Assembly: GCF_030814415.1 (NCBI RefSeq)
Contig: NZ_JAUSVB010000005.1
Span: forward strand, 186,001-250,000
Length of the DNA: 64,000 nucleotides
Origin: Cellulomonas humilata
GTDB taxonomy: Bacteria > Actinomycetota > Actinomycetes > Actinomycetales > Cellulomonadaceae
Reading direction: 5' to 3'
Shown here: one piece after another, positions 1 to 9,139 of the stretch
Numbering within the stretch: position 1 is the first letter of the stretch
How the letters are laid out: the number at the start of each line of letters is the position of its first letter
The notes under the pieces: generated by a model
Told to the model about the DNA's origin: nothing
Seen by the model: only the letters and a program-made list of their open reading frames with translations
Database searches by the model: none
Position numbers and translations under genes: made by a program

Positions 1-804
1 AGTGCGGAGCGCGGGGTGGTGGTCGTCGCGCACGACGTGATCACCGGCGACGAGCAGTGGCGGTACCAGGAGCCTGTCGACGGCACCCTCGTCGGGTCGC
101 CGCAGGAGTACTGGGGGCTCATGGCCGCCGGCGACGTCGTCGCCATGCATGACGGCCACGGCCTCGCCTTCCTGTCGCCGACCGGGACCCTCATCCGCGA
201 GGACCTCCGCGCCGCGAGCCGTGATGCCGGCTTCGCCACCGACCCCGTCACGGGGACCTTCGCGATCACCAGCTACTCGAGCGGCAGCGCGCGGATCACG
301 ACGCTGCTGGCTCCCGACGCCGACCCGGCCGGCGACGTCGTGCTGCAGGGTGAACCCGTGCACGTCTCCGTCGACGACGGGAGCCTGCCGGGTGTGGTGC
401 TGACGTACCTGTCCCACGCGTACGCGTGGGACCGGCAGACCGGTGAGCAGCTGTGGGAGGCCGAGGTCCAGCCGAGCTACAGCGGCCTCGTGATCCGTGG
501 ACGCGTCTACCTGACCACCTCGACCGAGGTCCTCTCGCTCGACGGGCTCAGCGGCGAGGTCCTGTGGCGCACCCAGCTGCCGTCCTACGGCATGGGTGAG
601 CTCGCCACCGACGGTCGCGACCTCCTGCTGCTGTCGTCGTCGTACGACGGCACCAGCGACGGCGCGGTGACCGTCTACGACCTCGCCAGCGGTGACGAGC
701 TGCGGACGATCCCGTACCCGGAGGGCGTCGACGACGTCCAGCTGCTCAACGGCCTGCTCGTGGGCTGGTCGCAGGTGTCCGAGGAGATCACGCTCCTCGA
801 GTGA
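1..804 (+). CDS. PQQ-like beta-propeller repeat protein, 5'-truncated
   Basis: The reading frame is open from base 1, so the true start lies upstream and the N-terminus is missing. The visible 267 residues contain propeller-type repeats with the recurring pattern of a Trp after a turn, for example DVITGDEQWRY, DRQTGEQLWEAE and DGLSGEVLWRT, each followed by Val/Leu-rich strands. This is the signature of PQQ-like/BamB-type blades. Actinobacterial members are usually membrane-anchored or secreted proteins of unknown ligand. The N-terminal anchor, if any, is outside the window. No catalytic residues are expected. The family assignment is fairly sure; the function is unknown. Confidence 0.75.
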   Translation, partial: SAERGVVVVAHDVITGDEQWRYQEPVDGTLVGSPQEYWGLMAAGDVVAMHDGHGLAFLSPTGTLIREDLRAASRDAGFATDPVTGTFAITSYSSGSARITTLLAPDADPAGDVVLQGEPVHVSVDDGSLPGVVLTYLSHAYAWDRQTGEQLWEAEVQPSYSGLVIRGRVYLTTSTEVLSLDGLSGEVLWRTQLPSYGMGELATDGRDLLLLSSSYDGTSDGAVTVYDLASGDELRTIPYPEGVDDVQLLNGLLVGWSQVSEEITLLE

Positions 805-813
805 CCCGGTCGG

Positions 814-1590
814 TCACCCCAGGGCGTCGATCGCGACCATCTCGTCGTCGGTCAGCGTGAACCCGAGGACGTCGAGGTTGGTCGCGATCCGCTCCGGCGT
901 CGTCGACTTCGGGATGACCACGACGTCGTGCTGGACGTGCCAGCGCAGCACCACCTGCGCAGGGGTCACGCCGTGGGCGTCCGCCGCGTCGGTCAGCGCC
1001 GTCGACCGCAGGTCGGTGCGCTTCAGCGGGCTGTACCCCTCGACCACGACACCGCGCTCGAGGTGGGCAGCCAGCAGGTCCGGGTCGTGGTCGCGCGGGC
1101 TGTACGGGATCTGGTTCACGGCCGGTGCCTCCCCCGTGGCGGCGATCAGCTCGTCGAGCTGGGCGAGCGAGTAGTTGGACACGCCGATCGACCGGACCAG
1201 GCCCTCGTCGCGCACCTCGCGGAACACCTGCCACGTCTCGGGGGAGGCGTGGCGTCCCGGCGGCCAGTGGATCAGCCAGAGGTCCAGGTGGTCGGTGCCC
1301 AGTGCCGTCAGCGACTCGGTGAGGGTGCGACGGGCGCGGCCGGCGTGGTCCGGGGGGAGCTTGGTGGTGACGAAGACGTCGTCGCGGTCGATGCCGACGC
1401 CTCCGAGGGCGCGGCCGACCTCGGCCTCGTTGCCGTAGCCGGTGGCGGTGTCGATGTGGCGGTAGCCCAGCTGCAGGGCCACGCTCACCGCACGCTCGGC
1501 GGCCCCGCCCTCCGACTGCCAGGTGCCGAGGCCGACGACGGGGATCTGGCCACCGGGGAGGGTGAGAGTGGGGATCGGTGCGTTGATCAT
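814..1590 (-). CDS. Aldo/keto reductase
   Basis: NADPH-dependent carbonyl reductase of the aldo/keto reductase family, 258 residues, a TIM barrel. It shows the family signature GYRHIDTATGYGNE with the catalytic Asp and Tyr, the catalytic Lys in FVTTKLPPDH, and the His in LWLIHWPPG. IGVSNYS and the C-terminal cofactor segment VVIPKSTTPERI are also present. The start chosen is ATG at 1590, where the homologous sequence (MINAPIPTLTL) begins; upstream codons in frame are Arg-rich and unlike protein. It is convergent with the propeller gene and divergent from the GT39 gene. The physiological substrate cannot be told from sequence. Confidence 0.9.
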   Translation of the reverse strand: MINAPIPTLTLPGGQIPVVGLGTWQSEGGAAERAVSVALQLGYRHIDTATGYGNEAEVGRALGGVGIDRDDVFVTTKLPPDHAGRARRTLTESLTALGTDHLDLWLIHWPPGRHASPETWQVFREVRDEGLVRSIGVSNYSLAQLDELIAATGEAPAVNQIPYSPRDHDPDLLAAHLERGVVVEGYSPLKRTDLRSTALTDAADAHGVTPAQVVLRWHVQHDVVVIPKSTTPERIATNLDVLGFTLTDDEMVAIDALG

Positions 1591-1649
1591 GCGCCCCAGT
1601 CTCGCCCGGGACCTCCCGCCGCGCCCGACGGTCTCGCTACGCTCCCCGG

Positions 1650-3140
1650 GTGGTCGTCGCCGACGTCGGCCGGCGTCGCGGCGCACCCCCCGCCGTGCCT
1701 CCGTTCTCGACGCTCTGGGTTCTCACCGCCGCGGGTGTCCTGCTCGCGGTGCTCGTCGCCCTGTCCGGGCGGTACGGCCCGCACCGCGACGAGCTCTACT
1801 TCGTCGCCGCCGGCCGGCACCTCGCGTGGGGCTACCCCGACCAGCCGCCACTGACCCCGCTGATCGCCCGCCTGATGGACCTGCTCGCACCGGGCTCCCT
1901 GGTCGCGCTGCACCTACCCAGCGCGCTCGCCGCGGCTGCGGTCGTGGTTCTGGCGGCCCTGACCGCACGGGAGCTGGGCGGGGGGACCGGGGCGCAGCTG
2001 CTCACGGCCGTCGCGACCGGGACCGGCGTGGTCGTCGTGACGCTCGGGCACATCCTGTCGACGACCACCATCGACACCCTCTTCTGGGTCGCGATCGTCT
2101 ACGTGGTGCTGCGGACCCTCTCCCGGGACGCGCCGCGCGGCTGGCTGCTGGTCGGGCTGCTCACCGGGCTCGGGCTGCTGGACAAGCACCTGGTCGCGTT
2201 CCTGCTCGCGGCGATCGTCGTCGGCGTCGCCCTGACGCCGCAGGTCCGGCACCACCTGCGCTCGCCGTGGGCGTGGGCAGGCGTCGGTCTCGCCGTGCTG
2301 CTCTGGCTGCCGAACCTGCTGTGGCAGGCCACGCACGGGTGGCCGCAGCTGGAGCTCGCCGCGGACATCCGCGACGAGTACTCCGGGGTCGGCCCGCGGC
2401 TCGAGTTCGTCGGGCTCCTGCTCGTGCAGTTCAGCCCGGTCGCCGCGGCGCTGTGGATCTACGGGCTCGTGCGGCTGCTGCGCGTGCCGGCGCTGGTGCG
2501 TGCCAAGCCGCTGGCGTGGGCGTTCCTCGTGCTGGTGGTCCTGTTCCTGGTGACCGGCGGCAAGGCGTACTACGTCGTCGGCGCGGTGCCGGTGCTGCTC
2601 GCTGCGGGCGCGTGCGGGCTGGAGGAGCGCTGGTCCCGACGGGGTCTGGTGGTGGCCGGTGCCGTGCTCGCGCTGAGCGCGTTCGTCGTGTGGCCGGCCG
2701 CACTCCCGGTGCTGCCGGAGAGGGCGTTCGGCGCCTCGGTGTACCCGGAGCTCAACGACGACCAGGCCGAGATGATCGGTTGGCCCGCGCTCGTCGACGC
2801 CGTGGGCTCCGCCGTCGCCGACAGCGATGCCGAGCTCGTGGTGACCGGGAACTACGGCGAGGCGGGCGCGCTCGAGTGGTACGGGTCCGACGTGCCGGTG
2901 TTCAGCGGGCACAACGGGTACGCCGCATGGGGACCGCCGGCCACGGACCTGACAGGCCCGGTCGTGCTCGTCGGCTACGAGGCCGCGCCGGACTGGGCGG
3001 TCGGGTGCCGGGACGTGGGGCGCGTCGACAACGGGGTCGACGTCGACAACGAGGAGCAGGGCGGCCTGGTGCAGGTGTGCGACGGGCCGCGGGGCTCGTG
3101 GGCCGACGTGTGGGACGAGGTCCGCCGGCTCGACGCGTGA
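1650..3140 (+). CDS. Glycosyltransferase family 39 (ArnT/PMT-like) membrane protein
   Basis: A 496-residue polytopic membrane protein. After a short basic N-terminus, the first transmembrane helix is followed by the extracytoplasmic motif HRDELYF with the acidic pair expected of the GT-C fold, then YPDQPPLTP, both typical of ArnT/PMT_2 glycosyltransferases. About ten further hydrophobic segments follow, then a soluble C-terminal domain from roughly residue 360. Such enzymes use polyprenyl-phosphate sugars to modify cell-surface acceptors; the donor and acceptor here are unknown. The start is GTG at 1650. The ribosome binding site is weak and an in-frame GTG at 1695 is an alternative. Confidence 0.8.
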   Translation: MVVADVGRRRGAPPAVPPFSTLWVLTAAGVLLAVLVALSGRYGPHRDELYFVAAGRHLAWGYPDQPPLTPLIARLMDLLAPGSLVALHLPSALAAAAVVVLAALTARELGGGTGAQLLTAVATGTGVVVVTLGHILSTTTIDTLFWVAIVYVVLRTLSRDAPRGWLLVGLLTGLGLLDKHLVAFLLAAIVVGVALTPQVRHHLRSPWAWAGVGLAVLLWLPNLLWQATHGWPQLELAADIRDEYSGVGPRLEFVGLLLVQFSPVAAALWIYGLVRLLRVPALVRAKPLAWAFLVLVVLFLVTGGKAYYVVGAVPVLLAAGACGLEERWSRRGLVVAGAVLALSAFVVWPAALPVLPERAFGASVYPELNDDQAEMIGWPALVDAVGSAVADSDAELVVTGNYGEAGALEWYGSDVPVFSGHNGYAAWGPPATDLTGPVVLVGYEAAPDWAVGCRDVGRVDNGVDVDNEEQGGLVQVCDGPRGSWADVWDEVRRLDA

Positions 3141-3385
3141 GTCCGGGGTCGGCCACCCGCGGCTCCCGGTCGGCCCGAACGTGGAGCTGCACCGGCTTCC
3201 TGCTGTCCGCGTTGCACCGCGTCGTCGCCTCTCGACGTTCTCTTGCGCACATGTACGTAAGTTCTTGCTTTGTCTGATTCGATCTTGTCAGTCAGATTGT
3301 CCAGAACGTACGGTGTGTCCCGTCCATGCGGCACCGTTGCCTCCCTGTCGGCCGGTGCCGTCCCGGCTGCGCAAGGAGGCGCTCC

Positions 3386-5428
3386 GTGAGGAACACAGTC
3401 AGCTGGTCACGCCGTCGAGCGGCACGAGCCCTCGCCCTCGTGCTCGCCGCCGCCACCGTCGTCGTCGGCACCAGCAGCGCGGCCTCGGCCCACGGTCGGC
3501 CCCCCGCCCCGACGCCGACCCCGGTCACCCGCGCCGCCCTCGACCCGGCCCTGGTCAGCGGGCGCGGTGCAGCGGTCGGCTTCCTCGAGCAGGAGGCGGA
3601 GAAGGCGGTCACGAACGGCACGGTCATCGGCCCCGACCGGACGGCGTACACGCTGCCCGCGGAAGCGTCGGGACGCTCGGCCGTGCAGCTGGCGCCCGGG
3701 CAGTACGTCGAGTTCACGCTGCCGAAGGCCGCGAACGCGCTCACCGTCCGGTACTCGATCCCCGACTCGGCCACCGGCGGCGGCATCACCGCGCCGCTCG
3801 ACGTCACGGTCAACGGCTCCGGCAAGCGGACCATGACGCTGACCTCGCAGTACTCCTGGCTCTACAACCAGTACCCGTTCAGCAACGACCCCAACGCCGG
3901 GCTGCTGCACCCCGACTGGTGGATCACCGAGTGCGGGTGCGTTCCCGCGTACACGACGCCCACGCCGACGATCACGACGCCGTTCCGGCCCATGCACTTC
4001 TACGACGAGCAGCGCCTGCTGCTCGGGAAGACCGCGAAGGCCGGCGACACGGTCCGCCTGACGGCCCCCGCCGGGACGAACGCCGCGTGGACCGTCATCG
4101 ACCTGCTCGACTCCGAGCAGGTCGGGCTGCCGCACGTCCGGTTCAAGGCCGCCAACGTGCTGCTGTTCGGCGCCGACCCGTTCGGCAAGAAGGACTCTGC
4201 CGCGGCGTTCGACAAGGCGATCGCGTTCGCGCAGAAGAAGGACCTTCCGGTGTACGTGCCGCCGGGGGTCTACCAGGTGAACCGGCACATCATCGTCGAC
4301 GACGTCACGATCGAGGGCGCCGGCAGCTGGTACACCACCATCCGCGGGAAGGAGGTCGCCCTGTCGACCCCCGCCCCGGACGGCTCGGTCCACACCGGCG
4401 TCGGGTTCTACGGCAAGGACGCGTCCGTCGGCGGGTCGTCGAACGTGCACCTGTCCGGGTTCGCCATCCAGGGTGACGTGCGCGAACGCATCGACACCGA
4501 CCAGGTGAACGGCGTCGGCGGCGCCCTGAGCGACTCCACCATCGACGGGCTCTACATCCAGCACACCAAGGTCGGCGTGTGGGTGGACGGGCCGATGGAC
4601 AACCTCGTCGTGAAGAACAGCTACTTCGTCGACCAGATCGCCGACGGGCTCAACTTCCACACCGGCGTCACCAGCTCGGTCGCGTCGAACAACTTCGTGC
4701 GGAACACCGGCGACGACGGCCTCGCGATGTGGGCCGAGAACACGACGAACTCCGGCAACAAGTTCGAGAACAACACGGTCCAGACGCCGACGCTCGCCAA
4801 CGGGATCGCGATCTACGGCGGTCACGACACGACGCTCGTCGGCAACCTCGTCGCTGACCCGATCCGCGAGGGGAGCGGCATCCAGGTGGGCTCCCGGTTC
4901 GGCGCCGAGCCGTTCACCGGCAGCCTCTGGATCACCGACAACACGACCGTCCGTGCCGGCACCTACGAGCTCAACTGGAACATCGGGCTCGGGGCGATCT
5001 GGTTCTACGCGCTCCAGGGGAACATCGACGCGGACATCCAGGTGGTCGGCGACCACTTCCTCGACAACACCTACAACGCGATCATGGTCGTCGCCGACTG
5101 GCCGGTGAAGGATCTCTACTCGGTCACCAACGTCCACTTCAAGGACATCCGCGTGGACGGCACCGGCACGTCGGTGCTCAGCGCGCGGGCCGCCGGGTCC
5201 GCCACGTTCGAGAACGCGGACGCCCGCAACGTCGGTGCCGTCGGCATCAACAACTGTGGGTCGTTCAACTTCCCGCCCACGGGGTCCGAGTGGTCGTCGA
5301 TCGACCTCGGCGGCAACGACGGCGGCGGCACCACCGGCCCATGGTTCGGGTCGTGGCAGCTGCCGAACACGATCACGTGCGACGACCGGCCGCCCGTGGT
5401 CGTCCCGCCCGCGCCGTCGCCCTGGTGA
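3386..5428 (+). CDS. Secreted right-handed beta-helix glycosidase, GH87-like (alpha-1,3-glucanase/mycodextranase type)
   Basis: The 680-residue product begins with a signal peptide (twin-Arg-like basic start, Ala/Val-rich core, probable AxA cleavage near SAASA-HG, about residue 35). A beta-sandwich-like region (about residues 40-250) precedes a long parallel beta-helix rich in Asn/Asp turns. The motif NTGDDGLAMWAEN around residue 445 carries the paired Asp typical of GH87 catalytic centres, and the surrounding VEGAGSWYTTIRG and GPMDNLVVKNSYF are helix coils. GH87 enzymes hydrolyse alpha-1,3-glucan of fungal walls or dental/soil glucans; that substrate is inferred. The start is GTG at 3386 because AAGGAGG lies 6 bases upstream (3373-3379). 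A very strong terminator follows. Confidence 0.75.
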   Translation: MRNTVSWSRRRAARALALVLAAATVVVGTSSAASAHGRPPAPTPTPVTRAALDPALVSGRGAAVGFLEQEAEKAVTNGTVIGPDRTAYTLPAEASGRSAVQLAPGQYVEFTLPKAANALTVRYSIPDSATGGGITAPLDVTVNGSGKRTMTLTSQYSWLYNQYPFSNDPNAGLLHPDWWITECGCVPAYTTPTPTITTPFRPMHFYDEQRLLLGKTAKAGDTVRLTAPAGTNAAWTVIDLLDSEQVGLPHVRFKAANVLLFGADPFGKKDSAAAFDKAIAFAQKKDLPVYVPPGVYQVNRHIIVDDVTIEGAGSWYTTIRGKEVALSTPAPDGSVHTGVGFYGKDASVGGSSNVHLSGFAIQGDVRERIDTDQVNGVGGALSDSTIDGLYIQHTKVGVWVDGPMDNLVVKNSYFVDQIADGLNFHTGVTSSVASNNFVRNTGDDGLAMWAENTTNSGNKFENNTVQTPTLANGIAIYGGHDTTLVGNLVADPIREGSGIQVGSRFGAEPFTGSLWITDNTTVRAGTYELNWNIGLGAIWFYALQGNIDADIQVVGDHFLDNTYNAIMVVADWPVKDLYSVTNVHFKDIRVDGTGTSVLSARAAGSATFENADARNVGAVGINNCGSFNFPPTGSEWSSIDLGGNDGGGTTGPWFGSWQLPNTITCDDRPPVVVPPAPSPW

Positions 5429-5460
5429 CGACGGCAGGACCGCCGCCGGGGGTGCGGTGA

Positions 5461-5506
5461 GAGAAGGGCGGCGTCCGGGGCTGGGTACCCGGACGCCGCC
5501 CTTCTC
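5461..5506. terminator. Bidirectional intrinsic terminator
   Basis: Perfect 19-bp inverted repeat (5461-5479 and 5488-5506) with an 8-base loop, placed between the convergent GH87-like and GH13 genes. GC-rich without a U tract on either side, as is common in actinobacteria. It probably serves both genes. Confidence 0.85.
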
Positions 5507-5516
5507 GCTGCCCCCG

Positions 5517-6800
5517 TCACCTGCCCTCGAGCACAGCCCAGCCGTGGGGTGCGACGGCGGACTGGTCGCCACGCGTCGTGTCGTCGCAGGCCACCGGGGT
5601 CCCGGCCGGCATCGCCAGCGGTGCGTCGTCCAGGTTGAGCGCGACGGTCAGCACGTCGTCGCCGTCGCGCACCTCGTAGACGAACGTGGTGTTGGTGAGC
5701 TCGACCTGCGTGGTGCGCGCCCGGTGCAGCCACGGGTGGCGACGGCGCAGGCCGATCAGCTCCTGGTGGAGCCGCAGGACGGGGTTGTCGTCGTCGCCGG
5801 GTCCGTCGGGTGTGAGCTCCGGGCGGACGGCGTCGTCGCCACCCTCGCGCTCCTCCTTCACCCCGGTGGCCCCCAGCTCGTCGCCGGCGTAGACCGTGGG
5901 GGTGCCGCCCACCGTGCACAGCACCACGACTGCGTGCGTACGGTGCCGGGGGTCCTCGATGGTGCTCGCGATGCGCGTGGTGTCGTGGTTCCCGACGAAC
6001 GTCTGCGGCGCGAACGACTCGAGGAACTCGTCGTGCCGCGTCAGCGACCAGGCCAGCTCCCACAGGTTGGCGTCGCTGATGGAGCTCCAGATCGCCTTCC
6101 AGAGCTCGTACTGGGTGACCGAGTCGACGGTCGACTCCTGCACGAACGCGGGGTAGTCACCGTGGATGACCTCCGCGACGAACCACGCGTCCGGGTGCTC
6201 CGCGCGCACGCGGGGCAGGACCTGCGCCCAGAACGTCGTCGGCACCGCGTACGCCGCGTCGAGCCGCCACCCGTCCGCGCCCCGGCCCAGCCAGTGGTTC
6301 ATGACCCGGACCACGTAGTCGACGACGCCCGGGTGCGCATGGTCGAGCGTGACGAGCGCGCCGTGGCCCTCGAAGCCGACGAACCCACCGTCGTCGTCGC
6401 GCAGCAGCCAGACGTCGTCGTCGGACCGGCCCTCGATCGCGTCGACCGACCGGCGTGCGATCGCCGAGTCCCGGCCCACGTGGTTGAAGACCCCGTCGAG
6501 CAGCACCTTCAGACCCCGGCCGTGCGCCTCCGCGACGAGGGCGTCGAAGTCCTCGTCGCCACCGAGGCGCGGGTCGATGCGCAGGTGGTCGACGGTGTCG
6601 TACCCGTGCGTGGTGGACGCGAAGACCGGACCGAGCAGGATGCCCGAGGCGCCCAGCGTGACGACGTGGTCGAGCCACCCGACCAGGCGTCGGAGGCGGT
6701 GCTCGTCGGGACCGGGCGGCTCACCCGGGTACGCGCCGACGGCGCCGAGCGGGTAGACGTGCCACCAGATCGCGTGTCGGACCCAGTCGGGCTCGGTCAT
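5517..6800 (-). CDS. GH13 alpha-amylase-family glycosidase
   Basis: Cytoplasmic (no signal peptide) 427-residue alpha-glucan-active enzyme. All four GH13 signature regions are visible in order: DGVFNHVG (region I), GWRLDAAYA with the nucleophile Asp (II), FVAEVIHGD with the acid/base Glu (III) and FVGNHDTTR with the transition-state Asp (IV). A short C-terminal beta domain follows (ALNLDDAPLAMPAG). Size and layout fit the cyclomaltodextrinase/neopullulanase-like or small alpha-amylase subfamilies. The start ATG at 6800 has a GAGGGAG ribosome binding site; upstream frame-open sequence is non-homologous. It may process malto-oligosaccharides or storage glycogen. The 256 bases upstream (6801-7056) hold no gene I can support. 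Confidence 0.9.
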   Translation of the reverse strand: MTEPDWVRHAIWWHVYPLGAVGAYPGEPPGPDEHRLRRLVGWLDHVVTLGASGILLGPVFASTTHGYDTVDHLRIDPRLGGDEDFDALVAEAHGRGLKVLLDGVFNHVGRDSAIARRSVDAIEGRSDDDVWLLRDDDGGFVGFEGHGALVTLDHAHPGVVDYVVRVMNHWLGRGADGWRLDAAYAVPTTFWAQVLPRVRAEHPDAWFVAEVIHGDYPAFVQESTVDSVTQYELWKAIWSSISDANLWELAWSLTRHDEFLESFAPQTFVGNHDTTRIASTIEDPRHRTHAVVVLCTVGGTPTVYAGDELGATGVKEEREGGDDAVRPELTPDGPGDDDNPVLRLHQELIGLRRRHPWLHRARTTQVELTNTTFVYEVRDGDDVLTVALNLDDAPLAMPAGTPVACDDTTRGDQSAVAPHGWAVLEGR

Positions 6801-7056
6801 CTGCTCCCTCGTCCCCGTCGTGGTTCGTCGTCGAGCGTAGGCCGTGGGCGGGGCGGTCGCAGGGTCCGAGCGGTGAGGCGGCGCGGGCGGTGCTTGCCCG
6901 CGGACATGCCCGCAGGGATAGTCCGGACGTGGAGCCCGACCCAAAAGGGGGGCCCGAGGCCCTCGGGCAGCTGACGCGTCAGCCGTGCGGCCGATCCACC
7001 GGTGTGATGGGACCTCGCACACGCGGTCCGGCTGGTCCCTTCCAGACCGGCCCGGC

Positions 7057-7410
7057 TCAGCCGGTCTCCTCCGGTGGGCCGAGGTGCGGGTACCGGCGTC
7101 GTAGTACCGGCGGGGCCGCCCACCACCACGACTCCGCGAGGTGCGCCCGCAGCGTCTCGTCATCCACGACGTCCATCGCGATGAGCACCAGGTTGGTGCC
7201 CGCGTGGTGGTCGGTGGTCGAGTACAGCGCCGGCTCCTGCTCCACCAGCGCCAGCCGCTCCCCGTCGTCCTCGACACGCACCGTGAGGCGGTCCTCGTCC
7301 CACAGGCGTGCCACCAGGTTCCGGTGGAACCACGCCGGCTGCCCCCAGCTCTGCCGCTCGGTCACCTCCGGCAGAGCGAGTGCCGACCGTCGGGCGTCGT
7401 CGAGGTCCAT
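7057..7410 (-). CDS. MmcQ/YjbR family protein
   Basis: A 117-residue protein of the MmcQ/YjbR fold. Typical features are the N-terminal ALALPEVTERQSWGQPAWFHRNLVARLW stretch (in pieces: PEVTE, WGQPAW, FHRN), a central basic strand RLTVRVEDD, and the terminal SWWWAAPPVLRRRY helix. Family members are small, widespread, and described as DNA-binding-like, but no reaction is established. The start at ATG 7410 (MDLDDARR) matches family N-termini. Stand-alone; the next gene on the same strand lies 56 bases upstream. Confidence 0.8.
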   Translation of the reverse strand: MDLDDARRSALALPEVTERQSWGQPAWFHRNLVARLWDEDRLTVRVEDDGERLALVEQEPALYSTTDHHAGTNLVLIAMDVVDDETLRAHLAESWWWAAPPVLRRRYPHLGPPEETG

Positions 7411-7466
7411 CGACCCATCCTCGCGGTGACCACCCACATCGGCGGCGGCTGACAGACGGGCCAGAG

Positions 7467-9008
7467 TCAGAAAGGTGGGTCGCCGAGGTCAGGTGGTGCG
7501 GGTGGTGGTGGTCGGTGCTGGAAGGCGTCGGGGGCCGTGTGGATGCGTTGAGGGTGGCGGGCGTAGGTCAGTCCGTGGCGGTCGGTCCAGGTGGAGATGC
7601 CGGTGGTCGGGTCCCAGGTCACGCTCCACCAGCGCTTCGTCTTGGCTTGGTGGTGGTGCTTGCACAGGGAGTGCAGGTTCTCGGTCGTCGTCTGCCGCGC
7701 GCTGGCCGGGTCGGTCGCCTGGTGGTCGTAGGGGATGCGGTGGTCGATCTCGCAGCGGGCGGCCGGTTGGCGGCAGCCCGGGAAGGTGCAGGTGATGTCG
7801 CGGGCGGCCACCGTGCGGGTCAGGTCCGCACCGGGGCGGTAGCTGGTGGTCCCGACCGCGGTGACCTGGCCGGTGCGGTCGGTCAGGATCCGGCGCCAGG
7901 TGGCGTCCTGGGCGAGCTCGCGGGCGACCTGGGCGGGGATCGGCCCGTAGGAGCCGAGGGTGCCCGGGTGGTCGTCGAGGCCGAGCAGGGTCGAGGCGGC
8001 GACGGTCACCTGGAGGGCTGCGCGTTCGCCGTGCCTGCGGGGCAACGGCGTGCCGTCGGGCGTCAGCTGGGTGTCCAGGATGCCGGTGAAGATGTCGGCG
8101 AAAGCGTCCGCTCGTCGCTGGTCGATGGTGCGGGTGTCGCCGTCCACCGCACTGTGACCGGCCAGGGCGTCGATCGCGGTGAACGCCGCGGTGGCCTCGG
8201 CGGCGGGCAGGTAGGCGATGAGGCGGGCCATCGCGTCCGGAGCCAGGGCCAGCTCGACCGAGCGGCGGTCGCGTTCCGTGCGGCGGCGGCGCTCGGCGGC
8301 GCCCGGATCGGTGGCGATGAGGGTGGCGCGCACGTGGCGGGTCAGCTGGGGCGTGGTCATCTCTCCGGCCCGGGCCACCGCGTCGGCGACGACGATCGCG
8401 GCGATGTCCGGCGCGGCTGAGGACGTCTCGGCCAGGATCACGTCTACCTTGCGGGCCTCGATCGCGCCGGCGGCCCAGGCGTCGGCCAGCACGGGGTGCT
8501 GTCCGGCGCCCCAGGCGCGCACGAACAGGGCGGTGGCGGCGCGCCTGGTGCACGCCAGGGCGCAGGCGAGCTCGTCGGGGACGCGCGCCAGGGCGTCGGT
8601 GGTCCGGGCCTCGATCTCGCGGATGACCTCGGCCTGCGCGGCCTGGGCCATGTTCACGACCTGCTGCCACGCCGAGGCAATGTTCACCAGGGCCACGTCC
8701 GAGACGTCGGCGACCGGCACCGACGACAGCATCGAGGCCAGCTCACCGACCTCGACAGCGGGGATCGGAAAGGCCGGGACCTCCCGCAGGTTCACCACAC
8801 GTGCCCCGCCATCGTCACCTCCGCCGTCCGAGGCGCCGGGGACAGCGAGACCGCCCGCACCGAGATCGTCGGCGGCTGCGCTCGGACCCCGCGCGGCGCC
8901 CGGACCCCGCGCGGCGCCCGGACCCAGCGCGGCGCCCGCGCCGGCGGTGCCCGTGACATCGCCCGCGAGATCTGCGGCGTCGAGTCGGTCCTCGAGCATC
9001 GCCGTCAT
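7467..9008 (-). CDS. DUF222/13E12-repeat family HNH endonuclease-like protein
   Basis: The 513-residue product has a low-complexity Ala/Gly/Pro N-terminus (residues ~20-55), then a helical DUF222 domain (ELASMLSSVPVAD to about residue 350), and a C-terminal HNH nuclease module with zinc-ligand cysteines CTFPGC, the H of CEIDHRIPY, the N of TTTENLHSLC and the last HHH of KHHHQAKTKRWW. All HNH residues look intact. The start is ATG 9008 because GGAGG sits 8 bases upstream; a GTG at 9017 would overlap that site. This family is multicopy in actinobacteria, and several mycobacterial 13E12 members are LexA-regulated. A LexA-like box lies 47 bases upstream here. Confidence 0.9.
   Translation of the reverse strand: MTAMLEDRLDAADLAGDVTGTAGAGAALGPGAARGPGAARGPSAAADDLGAGGLAVPGASDGGGDDGGARVVNLREVPAFPIPAVEVGELASMLSSVPVADVSDVALVNIASAWQQVVNMAQAAQAEVIREIEARTTDALARVPDELACALACTRRAATALFVRAWGAGQHPVLADAWAAGAIEARKVDVILAETSSAAPDIAAIVVADAVARAGEMTTPQLTRHVRATLIATDPGAAERRRRTERDRRSVELALAPDAMARLIAYLPAAEATAAFTAIDALAGHSAVDGDTRTIDQRRADAFADIFTGILDTQLTPDGTPLPRRHGERAALQVTVAASTLLGLDDHPGTLGSYGPIPAQVARELAQDATWRRILTDRTGQVTAVGTTSYRPGADLTRTVAARDITCTFPGCRQPAARCEIDHRIPYDHQATDPASARQTTTENLHSLCKHHHQAKTKRWWSVTWDPTTGISTWTDRHGLTYARHPQRIHTAPDAFQHRPPPPAPPDLGDPPF
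8884..8937. repeat. Three 18-bp in-frame tandem repeats
   Basis: Units at 8884-8901, 8902-8919 and 8920-8937. The first two are identical and the third has one substitution. They encode repeated Gly-Ala-Ala-Arg/Leu-Gly-Pro blocks in the linker near the N-terminus of the DUF222-HNH protein. The array keeps the frame, so copy number could vary between strains. Confidence 0.9.
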
Positions 9009-9054
9009 CGCCGCCACCTCCGACCTCGTTCCGCGAATTCACCCGATCCGGGCA

Positions 9055-9070
9055 TAGAACAACTGTACGA
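9055..9070. promoter_or_regulatory. LexA/SOS-box-like palindrome upstream of the DUF222-HNH gene
   Basis: TAGAAC-AACT-GTACGA matches the actinobacterial SOS consensus TCGAAC-N4-GTTCGA at 10 of 12 defined bases. It lies 47 bases before the HNH gene start. Function is inferred from the match and from known LexA control of mycobacterial 13E12 genes. Confidence 0.5.
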
Positions 9071-9139
9071 CCGACCACTGACATTCGCCGCTGACCAGCA
9101 CAAACGCGGACAGCGGCGATGAGGCCAGAGACATGGGAC

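Noticed and set aside
3407..5572. Long open frame antisense to the GH87-like gene
   Set aside because: Arg/Val/Asp-rich composition typical of a GC-rich antisense shadow; no domain, and the sense gene has a signal peptide, ribosome binding site and clear fold.
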